Positions 8,149-17,000 of a stretch of DNA of 64,000 nt are shown here, piece after piece. This DNA comes from Paenibacillus sp. S150 (GTDB lineage Bacteria; Bacillota; Bacilli; Paenibacillales; Paenibacillaceae): NCBI RefSeq assembly GCF_019352175.1, contig NZ_JACBYI010000020.1, positions 44,404 through 108,403 of the forward strand, read 5' to 3'. Position numbers and translations under genes: made by a program. Numbering within the stretch: the first letter of the stretch is position 1; the number at the start of each line of letters is the position of its first letter. A model generated the notes under the pieces. That model was not told where the DNA came from and searched no databases. It saw only the letters and a list, made by a program, of their open reading frames with translations.

Positions 8149-8916
8149 ATGATCAAACGGATTCAAGCGTGGCTGAGCCGTAAAGACAGGCCCCAGCCAG
8201 TCGAGATTTCACCGGATAACATTCCCCGGCATGTGGCAGTCATTATGGACGGCAACGGGCGCTGGGCTAAGCGGCGCGGGTTGCCGCGCATCGTGGGCCA
8301 CAAGAACGGGATGAAGGCGGTCAAACGTACCACGATTGCCGCGAATGATCTGGGAGTGGAAATCTTGACCATGTACGCTTTCTCTACCGAGAACTGGAAA
8401 CGGCCGAAGGAAGAAGTAGACTTTTTGATGCGTTTGCCAGTGGAGTTTCTGGCTCTTGAGCTGGACGAGCTGATCGAAAAAAATGTGCAAGTACGTGTAA
8501 TGGGGGATGCCGATGCCCTGCCGTCCCATACCCGCAGGGCCATGGAGGAAGCAGTGGAACGGACCAAGCATAATAACGGCCTTATATTGAATTTTGCATT
8601 GAATTATGGATCGCGCAAGGAAATCGAGGATTGTATGCGCGGACTGGGCCGGGACATTCAGGCGGGAGTGCTGTCGCCGGATGACATTACATCTGAGCTG
8701 ATTGACAACAGGCTGCTGACTTCGGGTCTGCCGGACCCTGATCTTCTGATCCGAACGAGCGGAGAGATGCGGCTCAGCAACTTTATGCTCTGGCAGGTTG
8801 CCTACAGTGAATTCTGGTTTACGGATGCTTACTGGCCTGAGTTTGACAAGACGCATTTGCTGCAGGCTGTGGCGGAGTATCAGCGCCGCACACGCCGTTA
8901 TGGTGGACTGAAGTAG
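8149..8916 (+). CDS. uppS: Isoprenyl transferase (undecaprenyl diphosphate synthase)
   Basis: UppS makes the C55 lipid carrier for peptidoglycan by adding IPP units to FPP in the cis configuration. The 255-aa product has the catalytic motif HVAVIMDGNGRWAKRRG (Asp34), GHKNGM, TMYAFSTENWKRP, NFALNYGSRKEI and the C-terminal SEFWFTDAYWPEF. The frame is open from a TTG at 8113, but ATG 8149 has GGAGG 8 bases upstream and gives the usual N-terminus. It lies 78 bases after frr and 21 before cdsA. Confidence 0.96.
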   Translation: MIKRIQAWLSRKDRPQPVEISPDNIPRHVAVIMDGNGRWAKRRGLPRIVGHKNGMKAVKRTTIAANDLGVEILTMYAFSTENWKRPKEEVDFLMRLPVEFLALELDELIEKNVQVRVMGDADALPSHTRRAMEEAVERTKHNNGLILNFALNYGSRKEIEDCMRGLGRDIQAGVLSPDDITSELIDNRLLTSGLPDPDLLIRTSGEMRLSNFMLWQVAYSEFWFTDAYWPEFDKTHLLQAVAEYQRRTRRYGGLK

Positions 8917-8937
8917 CCTGATGGGAGATGGGAACCT

Positions 8938-9741
8938 TTGAAGCAGCGATTGATTACCGGAGTTGTTGCCGGAGCGGTATTTTTGGGTTTGTGTTTGTTG
9001 GGGGGCTGGCCGTATCAGCTGCTGCTGACAGCTATGGCGCTCATCGGCTATTATGAATTTGTAAAAATGACGGGTATACAGACCTTCGGCGCTGCTGCCA
9101 TGCTGGGTTACCTGTCCGTAATGTGCTTTATGATCCCTTGGAAATTGCTCGGCGTACCGGAATGGCTGTCCTGGGAGCAAGGGATTTGGCTGCTGCTGCT
9201 GCTGTTCCTGCTGGTTACAGTATTCAGCAAGAATAAGCTGGATATTAAAATTACGGCTTTGATGTTTACCGGGATTGTTTACATAGGAATGGGCTTTTCC
9301 TATATGGCTGTTGCCCGCGGTGCGGGCGACGGGAACGGATTGCTCTGGACCTTCCTGCTGCTATGCTGTATTTGGGGCAGCGATGCAGGCGCTTATTTTG
9401 TGGGGAGAAGCTTTGGCAAGAGGAAGCTGTGGCCGGCTATCAGCCCCAACAAAACGGTGGAGGGAGCCCTTGGCGGGGTGTTGATCTCTATTCTGATTGC
9501 AATTGGATTTGCTATATTTGTTCCTGATCTGCTGACTATCGGGCGCGCGCTGCTTATCGGGCTTTCCTGCGCGGTTCTGGGTCAGCTTGGAGATCTTGTA
9601 CAATCTGCCTATAAACGGGTGTACGGTATTAAGGATTCAGGCTCGCTGCTGCCTGGTCATGGAGGGATTCTTGACCGCTGCGACAGCTGGATTATCGTAT
9701 TTCCTTTCGTACATATCGTAATGCTTATGCCTTACTATTAA
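8938..9741 (+). CDS. cdsA: Phosphatidate cytidylyltransferase (CDP-diglyceride synthase)
   Basis: CdsA converts phosphatidic acid and CTP to CDP-diacylglycerol, the branch point for phosphatidylglycerol and phosphatidylethanolamine. The 267-aa protein is mostly hydrophobic helices. The C-terminal family signature is intact: YKRVYGIKDSGSLLPGHGGI followed by LDRCDSW. SPNKTVEGALGG, another conserved loop, is also present. The start is a TTG at 8938 with a GGGAGATGGGA ribosome binding region. CDP-DAG made here would feed PgsA, encoded at 54270. Confidence 0.95.
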   Translation: MKQRLITGVVAGAVFLGLCLLGGWPYQLLLTAMALIGYYEFVKMTGIQTFGAAAMLGYLSVMCFMIPWKLLGVPEWLSWEQGIWLLLLLFLLVTVFSKNKLDIKITALMFTGIVYIGMGFSYMAVARGAGDGNGLLWTFLLLCCIWGSDAGAYFVGRSFGKRKLWPAISPNKTVEGALGGVLISILIAIGFAIFVPDLLTIGRALLIGLSCAVLGQLGDLVQSAYKRVYGIKDSGSLLPGHGGILDRCDSWIIVFPFVHIVMLMPYY

Positions 9742-9762
9742 CGCCAGGGAGAAGGTTCAACT

Positions 9763-10902
9763 GTGAAAAGAATAAGTATTCTCGGCTCCACAGGCTCAAT
9801 CGGGACACAGACACTGGATGTCATCGACATGCACCCGGACGCCTTTGAAGTGGACGGATTGGCGGCAGGCGGCAATACTGCCCTGCTGCTGGAGCAGGTC
9901 CGGCGTTTCAAGCCGCGCCGTGTTTCTGTCTCCACCAGAGCGCTGGCCGAGGAGCTCAAAGCGAATCTCCCGGAAGGAGTTGAGCTGTTCAGCGGAAACG
10001 AAGGGCTGGTAGAGATAGCTGCGGGCGGAGATGCAGATACCGTTGTAACAGCGGTAATGGGCAGTGTGGGCCTGAGGTCCACGCTTGCGGCCATTGACGC
10101 CGGGAGACATATCGGACTGGCGAATAAGGAAACACTTGTAACGGCCGGACATCTGGTGACAGAGCTGGCCGGACGCAAGGGCGTTCAGCTGCTGCCGATT
10201 GACAGCGAGCATTCCGCTATATTCCAGTGTCTGAACGGTGAGAACCGTGAAGATGTCGCTTGTATTACGATTACGGCTTCGGGCGGCTCTTTTCGGGACT
10301 TAAACCGGAATCAGCTGAAGGATGTTACGGTTGAAGACGCGCTCCGCCATCCGAACTGGAGCATGGGGGCCAAAATCACGATTGACTCGGCAACGATGGT
10401 TAATAAGGGGCTGGAAGTTATTGAAGCCCACTGGCTGTTCGCCTTGCCGTATGAACAGGTTCAAGTGCTGCTCCATCCGGAGAGCATTGTCCACTCCTAT
10501 GTCGAATTCCGGGACAGCAGCATTATCGCGCAGCTTGGCAACCCGGATATGCGTGTTCCTATCCAGTATGCGCTCACCTATCCGGACCGATGGGCTTCGC
10601 CGGCCAGGCGGCTGTCATTGGCTGAAGCGGGCAGCCTGACCTTCCGGGAAATGGACTACGTGCGTTTTCCGGCGCTGAAGCTTGCCATCGAATGCGGCAA
10701 GGCCGGCGGAACGAATACCACTGCGTTTAATGCCGCGAACGAAATCGCGGTAGCCCGTTTCCTGCGCCGTGAAATTTCTTTTTTGCGGATTGAAGAGATT
10801 ATAGAAGAAGTGCTGCAGCGCCATGAAACCGTAGCTTACCCGGATCTGGAGCAGATTGAGCACTGTGACCGTATGAGCCGTAAGCTTGCAAGCATGCTAT
10901 AA
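9763..10902 (+). CDS. dxr: 1-deoxy-D-xylulose 5-phosphate reductoisomerase
   Basis: Dxr is the second enzyme of the MEP isoprenoid pathway, converting DXP to MEP with NADPH. The 379-aa product opens with the nucleotide-binding motif ISILGSTGSIGTQTLDVI. It carries LANKETLVTAG, the metal and substrate motif PIDSEHSAIFQCL, ITASGGSF, HPNWSMGAKITIDSATM and KGLEVIEAHWLF. The start is GTG 9763 with GGGAGAAGG upstream. Isoprenoid units made by this pathway supply UppS, encoded two genes upstream. Confidence 0.96.
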   Translation: MKRISILGSTGSIGTQTLDVIDMHPDAFEVDGLAAGGNTALLLEQVRRFKPRRVSVSTRALAEELKANLPEGVELFSGNEGLVEIAAGGDADTVVTAVMGSVGLRSTLAAIDAGRHIGLANKETLVTAGHLVTELAGRKGVQLLPIDSEHSAIFQCLNGENREDVACITITASGGSFRDLNRNQLKDVTVEDALRHPNWSMGAKITIDSATMVNKGLEVIEAHWLFALPYEQVQVLLHPESIVHSYVEFRDSSIIAQLGNPDMRVPIQYALTYPDRWASPARRLSLAEAGSLTFREMDYVRFPALKLAIECGKAGGTNTTAFNAANEIAVARFLRREISFLRIEEIIEEVLQRHETVAYPDLEQIEHCDRMSRKLASML

Positions 10903-10974
10903 TCCATGGGAATCAAGGTTTTTACCGGAAATTTTTGCTTTACCCTGAAAAATAGGCTGGAGCTGGTGATTCTC

Positions 10975-11004
10975 TTGTGCAAGGTCTTGGAATAATGATA
11001 AATT
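10975..11004 (+). promoter_or_regulatory. Possible promoter before rseP
   Basis: TTGTGC (10975-10980), an 18-base spacer and TAAATT (10999-11004) lie 46 bases before the rseP start. The match is only moderate. Confidence 0.35.
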
Positions 11005-11050
11005 AAGAGGACATACTTCGGTCTTACACCATTAAGGGGGAAAGTTACGC

Positions 11051-12325
11051 ATGGAAATGGTAAGAGTCGTTTTTCTAACGGTGCTCATGTTCTTTGTGCT
11101 GGTGACAGTGCATGAATGGGGACATTATTATTTTGCCAAACGCGCCGGCATACTTGTACGCGAATTTGCTATCGGTTTCGGCCCGAAACTGTTTTCTTAT
11201 AAACGCAATGAAACCCAGTTCACGCTTCGTCTGCTGCCCTTCGGGGGATATGCGAGGATGGCCGGTGAAGATCCGGAGATTATAGAGATCGGTCCCGGAC
11301 AAACCATCGCCGTGAGGCTGGGACAAGACAATAAGGTCAAGAACATCTATCTGGATTCCCTCGACACCCGCCGAAATGTCATCCGCGGGGAAGCGCAATA
11401 CACGGATCTGGAGAATGAATTGAAAATCCGTCTGGATGTGGACGGGGAAGTAACGGTCTATGATGTTCATCCGCAGGCCATGCTGATCAAAGGCACCCAG
11501 CAGACGCAGATTGCGCCCAAGGACCGTCAATTCGGGAGCAAAACCGTGGGTCAGCGCGCAGTGGCAATTTTTGCCGGGCCGGTGATGAATTTCCTGCTGG
11601 CCTTTGTGCTGTTTGCTCTTCATCTGCAAATGGCGGGCATTCCTATTGAGAACCCTGCCTATGTGAAGATCGGTGATGTCAGCGCGAATATGCCGGCAGA
11701 AGAAGCCGGACTGCAGAAAGGCGACATCGTTGTATCGGTAAACGGGGAGGCGATCGGCGGGGATTATCAGAAGATGATTTCGCTGACCTCGGTCTCCAAA
11801 GGCAAAGAAATGCAGTGGACTCTGCAGCGCGGCGATGAAATGTATAATGTGACTATGATTCCCCGCAGCATGGAGGGAGAAGAAGGCGGCAAAGTGGGCA
11901 TCACGCCTGAGCTGCCGACGCGTCAAGCCGGTTTTGGCGAGACTATAACCCAATCGGGAACAGCCATGGTGGATACAACCAAGCTGATCTTCATCGGCTT
12001 TAAGCAGCTGATCAACAAGTTCAACATGAACGACATCTCTGGTCCTGTGGGTACATTCCAGATGACCGGCCAGATTGCGCAGCAGGGAATTCAGTATTTA
12101 ACCTATTGGGCGGCTATTCTCAGCCTTTATTTGGGGATATTTAATCTGCTGCCGATTCCGGCGCTGGACGGAAGCCGTCTCGTTTTCCTTGGCGTAGAGG
12201 CGCTGCGCGGCAAGCCTGTTGACCCTAGCAGTGAGGGCATGGTCCATTTTGTGGGCTTTGCGCTGCTGTTCCTGGTGATGATCGCTGTTACCTACAACGA
12301 TATATTGCGCCTTATAAGCGGTTGA
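11051..12325 (+). CDS. rseP: RIP metalloprotease RseP/RasP (site-2 protease)
   Basis: This intramembrane zinc protease cleaves anti-sigma factors and signal peptide remnants within the membrane. The 424-aa product has the zinc site HEWGH in the first TM helix, the conserved GFGPKLFSYKR, a central PDZ domain (about residues 205-285, VKIGDVSANMPAEEAGLQKGD), and the second catalytic motif NLLPIPALDGSRL near the C-terminus. Start ATG 11051 follows an AAGGGGGAAAG site. The dxr-rseP-proS-polC order is conserved. It could act on the anti-sigma factor encoded at 40406, but that is speculation. Confidence 0.95.
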   Translation: MEMVRVVFLTVLMFFVLVTVHEWGHYYFAKRAGILVREFAIGFGPKLFSYKRNETQFTLRLLPFGGYARMAGEDPEIIEIGPGQTIAVRLGQDNKVKNIYLDSLDTRRNVIRGEAQYTDLENELKIRLDVDGEVTVYDVHPQAMLIKGTQQTQIAPKDRQFGSKTVGQRAVAIFAGPVMNFLLAFVLFALHLQMAGIPIENPAYVKIGDVSANMPAEEAGLQKGDIVVSVNGEAIGGDYQKMISLTSVSKGKEMQWTLQRGDEMYNVTMIPRSMEGEEGGKVGITPELPTRQAGFGETITQSGTAMVDTTKLIFIGFKQLINKFNMNDISGPVGTFQMTGQIAQQGIQYLTYWAAILSLYLGIFNLLPIPALDGSRLVFLGVEALRGKPVDPSSEGMVHFVGFALLFLVMIAVTYNDILRLISG

Positions 12326-12386
12326 TTGCCGGGTTTCCATACACAATCTTTATCCTTATATTTTTCGCTTGATTTTACATCTTTTG

Positions 12387-12447
12387 GGGTCCCCGCAAAG
12401 TACTTGAATCCGCTTCGTTGACAATTCGGCACTTTGTGGGGCTATTA
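12387..12447 (+). repeat. Dispersed hairpin repeat family C, copy 1 (proS leader)
   Basis: CCCCGCAAAGT (12391-12401) pairs with ACTTTGTGGGG (12431-12441) through 11 positions with one G-U pair. The flanks GGGGT and CTATTATT are shared with other copies at 18424, 29817 and 53432. The right arm ends only about 9 bases before the AGGAGG of proS, so folding could affect proS translation or act as an attenuator. Confidence 0.8.
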
Positions 12448-12466
12448 TTAGGAGGAGTTTCACTAC

Positions 12467-13915
12467 ATGGCCAAAGATAAGCAATTCGTTACAGAGATCA
12501 CGCCGCAGGGCGAGGATTTCTCACGCTGGTACATTGATGTAATTAAAAAAGCGGATTTAATGGACTACTCTCCGGTCCGCGGCTGTATTGTGTTCAAACC
12601 GGACGGCTTTGAAATCTGGGAGCATATCCAGGAGGAAATGAACCGCCGCTTCAAGGAAACCGGACATCGCAACGCTTATTTTCCGCTGTTCATTCCGGAG
12701 AGCTTTTTCCAGAAGGAAAAGGATCATATTGAGGGCTTCAATCCGGAGCTGCCCTGGGTAACGGAAGCGGGGGGCGATAAATTGGAAGAACGTCTGGCGA
12801 TCCGTCCTACCTCGGAAACTATGTTTGGCCACATGTACTCCAAATGGATTCAGTCTTACCGTGATCTCCCGGTTCTAATCAATCAATGGGCCAACGTGGT
12901 CCGCTGGGAGAAGCGTACACTGCCCTTCATCCGCACCAGTGAGTTCCTCTGGCAGGAAGGTCACACGGCACATGAGAATGAAGCGGAAGCACGCGAGGAA
13001 ACAATGCGGATGCTGGAGATTTACCGTGATTTTGTGGAAGGCTATCTGGCGATTCCGGTAATTACGGGCGAGAAGACTCCATCGGAGCGTTTTGCCGGGG
13101 CGGTGGATACGTATTCCATTGAAGCAATGATGAAGGATGGACGGGCAGTGCAGGCGGGAACCTCGCATTATTTGGGCACCAAATTTGCGGTTGCTTTTGA
13201 TATCCAGTATTTGAGCCGGGACAACGTGCTTGAGTATGTACATACCACTTCATGGGGAACAAGCACACGCCTGATCGGTTCGATGATTATGGTTCATGGT
13301 GACGACCGCGGACTGGCCCTGCCCCCCAAGGTTGCCCCGACTCAAGTCATTATGATTCCAATCGGCCCTCCAAAAACCCGTGACGCTGTCATTGCGCGGA
13401 CGGACGAGCTGTTCAAGGAGCTAAAAAGCGCGGGCGTCCGCGTGCGGGTGGATGATCGTGCGGATGTAACGCCGGGCTGGAAGTTCAATGAGTACGAAAT
13501 GCGCGGTGTGCCAGTCCGGCTGGAGCTGGGACCACGTGATATGGAGAACGGTGTTTGTGTGCTGGTCTCCCGCATCAGCGGAGAGAAAAAGGTTATCCGG
13601 CAGGAGAATCTGGTGGAAGAAGTGCAGGCGATGCTGGAGCAGGTGCATAATGAAATGTTCGAGCGAGCGCTTAAATTCCGCGAGGATCACTTCTATTCCG
13701 TTGATGCACTTGATGAAATGAAGTCTTCCATGGAAGAGAAACGCGGCTTCGCGCTCGCAGGCTGGTGCGGCTCCGAGGATTGCGAAGCGAAGGTGAAGGA
13801 GGAAACCGGCGCAACCAGCCGCAACATACCTTTTAGCCCGGCAGAAATCAAGCAGGTCTGCATTTGCTGCGGCAAGCCCGCCGAGCATACGGTTGTATTC
13901 GCCAAAGCCTACTAA
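12467..13915 (+). CDS. proS: Prolyl-tRNA synthetase, archaeal/eukaryotic-type with C-terminal zinc domain
   Basis: The enzyme charges tRNA-Pro. The 482-aa length, the opening MAKDKQFVTEITPQGEDFSR, motif 2 (FIRTSEFLWQEGHTAH), AVQAGTSHYLG and motif 3 (GDDRGLALPPKVAP) fit the short ProRS class without the bacterial editing insertion. The C-terminal domain has CGSEDC and CICC cysteines, presumably zinc ligands, and the protein ends in Tyr as archaeal-type ProRS do. B. subtilis has a longer bacterial-type ProRS at this locus, so the gene looks like an in situ replacement. ATG 12467 has AGGAGG about 11 bases upstream. A family C hairpin lies in the leader. Confidence 0.95.
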   Translation: MAKDKQFVTEITPQGEDFSRWYIDVIKKADLMDYSPVRGCIVFKPDGFEIWEHIQEEMNRRFKETGHRNAYFPLFIPESFFQKEKDHIEGFNPELPWVTEAGGDKLEERLAIRPTSETMFGHMYSKWIQSYRDLPVLINQWANVVRWEKRTLPFIRTSEFLWQEGHTAHENEAEAREETMRMLEIYRDFVEGYLAIPVITGEKTPSERFAGAVDTYSIEAMMKDGRAVQAGTSHYLGTKFAVAFDIQYLSRDNVLEYVHTTSWGTSTRLIGSMIMVHGDDRGLALPPKVAPTQVIMIPIGPPKTRDAVIARTDELFKELKSAGVRVRVDDRADVTPGWKFNEYEMRGVPVRLELGPRDMENGVCVLVSRISGEKKVIRQENLVEEVQAMLEQVHNEMFERALKFREDHFYSVDALDEMKSSMEEKRGFALAGWCGSEDCEAKVKEETGATSRNIPFSPAEIKQVCICCGKPAEHTVVFAKAY

Positions 13916-14099
13916 ATTTGTTTCTGCTTGATTATTTTGATCCCATTGTTTAAATCTAGCTTCTGGTGAGAGGAGTCAGCGGGCCGAAAGAACCCAATGC
14001 TTTTTGACCCGGAAGCTTTTTAAATCTTGTTTCTTGCTGTTATTCTGGAATTATAGGCATTTTTATTTTTATCATTGTGTAAGTTAGGTGGGGGGAAGC

Positions 14100-17000
14100 A
14101 TGGAACAGAACACGGAGAGAAGAAAGCGGTTCGAGCTTTTGATGAAGCAGGGAGAAATTCCGCCCGCGATCATTGATCCCTACTTTTTGGACGGACATAT
14201 TGAACGTGTGGAGATCAGCCGCGGCAATCATGACTGGCACATTGTCATTGTCAAAGAAACTTTGGTTCCGGCCCAGACGTACCGGACCTTTGTACTCAGA
14301 ATGCGGGAGAAGTTTCAGCATATTGCCAAAGTCAGCTTCCTGTTCCTGTATGCTGAGAAGATCAGCAGAGCGGAGCTTGTGCAGGAATACTGGGGGCTGT
14401 TTCTGGAATGGGTGCAGCGGGAAATCCCTTCCGTGAACGGCTGGCTGACACGTTCTACCCAGGAGCTGCAGGAGGGTACGCTGCTGCTGAGCCTGAGCGA
14501 CTCGATGTCACTCGAACTGGCGCGTAAAAAAGGGATCGAAGGCGCGATTGTGAAATTTTACGGAAAATTCTTCGGCCTTTCCCTTAAGGTCAAGCTGCAG
14601 ATTGCCGAGAATGAGAGCAAAGCGGACGCCTATGAGGAATTCCAGCAGAAGCTGCAGCAGGAGCAGCGTGAGCTGGTGGAAATGATGATGATGGCCAGCG
14701 AGCCGGACGAGCCTGTGGACAAAGGAAATCCGGACGAGGTCATTAAGCTCCAGGTAGGGTATGAAATTAAGGAGCAGGCTGTGCCGATCATTGAGATTCA
14801 GGATGAAGAAAAGAAGATCACGATCCAGGGAACCATCTTCGGACTCGACAGCAAGGAGCTGCGCAACGGCAATACGCTGTTCACCTTCTGCATTACCGAT
14901 TTTACCGATTCACTGCAACTCAAGATGTTTGCGAAGACCAAAGAGGATCTGAAGATTATGGGGCAGCTGGCTAACGGCAAATGGGTCAGAGCACGCGGCA
15001 AAGTGGAATACGACCGTTTTATGCAGATTCCCGAGCTCATTATGATTCCTTCGGATCTGTCCGAGGTGCAGGCGCCTCCAGCCCGTAAAGATACGGCACC
15101 GGTGAAACGGGTGGAATTCCATCTCCATACGACCATGAGCACGATGGATGCGGTGACGCCGATTGATGCGTATGTCAAAACAGCCGCCAAATGGGGCCAT
15201 CCGGCCATTGCCGTCTCCGATCACGGTGTAGTGCAGAGTTTCCCTGATGCGGACCACGCCGCCCATAAGCACAAAATTAAAATGCTCTATGGGGTGGAGG
15301 CCAACGTTGTCAACGACTCGGTCAATATTGTGGAAAATCCGCAGCCTCTGGAGCTGAAAAAAGCGACTTATGTGGTGTTCGATATCGAGACCACCGGCCT
15401 GTCGATCACGCGCAACAACATTACCGAGCTTGCGGCGATCAAAATGTGCGAAGGCAAGGAGCTGGACCGCTATTCGACGTTTGTGAACCCGCATGAGAAA
15501 ATTCCATACCATATCCAGCAGCTGACCAATATCACTGATGAAATGGTTAAGGATGCCCCTGACCTGGGGCCTGTGCTGGAGGAATTTGTGGAGTTTGCGG
15601 GGGACAGCATCCTGGTTGCCCACAATGCCAGATTCGATATGGGATTTATCCAGGCATCGCTGGCCAAGCTGGGCAAGCCGATATTGCCGAACCCCTCGCT
15701 GGATACGCTCGAGCTGGCGCGCCTGCTGTTCCCGACGATGAAGAATCACCGGCTGAACACATTGGCGGATAAGTATAAAGTACTGCTGGAGAGCCATCAC
15801 CGTGCGGTAGACGATACCGTTGCGCTGGGAGGCATCCTGAACGGCCTGCTGGCCGATGCGGAGAAGCTCAAGGGCTTGACCCGGCTGGACCGGCTGAATG
15901 ATTATGTCGGCAACGATCTGTCGAACATGCGGCCGTTCCACTGCGGCATTTACGCGCTTAACCCGGCCGGCAAAAAAAATCTGTACAAGCTGATCTCCAT
16001 GTCGCATACGGAATACTACAAGCGCGTGCCTTGCATTCCGAAGTCCAAGCTTGAAGAGCACCGGGAGGGACTGCTGGTGATTTCGGGCTGTGAACGCGGC
16101 GAGTTTTTTGAGACGGTGCTGAACAAAACTGCGGAGGAAGCGATGGAGGTCGCGCAGTTTTACGATGTTCTTGAAATTCAGCCGCTGACCATGTACATGC
16201 ATCTGGTGGACAAGGGCTTTGTAGCCAGTCCCGAGGATTTGCGGGGGGTTGTGCGCAAGATCTGTGAGATTGGCGAGCAGTTGAACAAGCCGGTTATTGC
16301 CACCGGCAACGTGCATTATCTGGAGCCCAGAGACAAGCTGTTCCGCGATATTACCATCCATGGCATTACCGGCTTCAGCCCGCTGAAGGACCAGCGCAAG
16401 CCGGATGCCCATTTCCGTACTACGGATGAAATGCTGGCTGAATTTGAATTTCTTGGCGCGGAAAAAGCGATGGAGGTTGTTGTCACCAACACTGTAGCGC
16501 TGGCTGAGCGATTCGAGGAATATCCGCTGTTCCCCAGCGAGCTGTTCACACCTATAATCGATGGTGCCGACGAGGAAATCAGGGAAACCTGCTACAATAC
16601 GGCCAAATCGATCTATGGAGAGGAATTGCCGGAGGTAGTGGTTGCCCGTTTGGAAAAGGAGCTTGCGCCGATTATCAAATACGGGTTCTCTGCCAACTAT
16701 CTGATTTCGGAGCGGCTGGTTAAAAAGTCGAACCAGGATGGATATCTGGTAGGCTCGCGCGGTTCCGTAGGATCGTCTGTAGTGGCAACCTTCCTCGGAA
16801 TCTCCGAGGTTAACCCGCTGCCGGCTCATTACATCTGCGCCAGCCCGGAATGCCGGCACAGCGAATGGTTCCTCGACGGCAGCGTGCCGAGCGGCTTCGA
16901 CCTTCCGGATAAGACCTGTCCGAATTGCGGCGGCAAGCTTAGAGGCGAAGGGCAGGACATTCCGTTTGAGACCTTCCTCGGGTTTAAGGGAGATAAGGTT

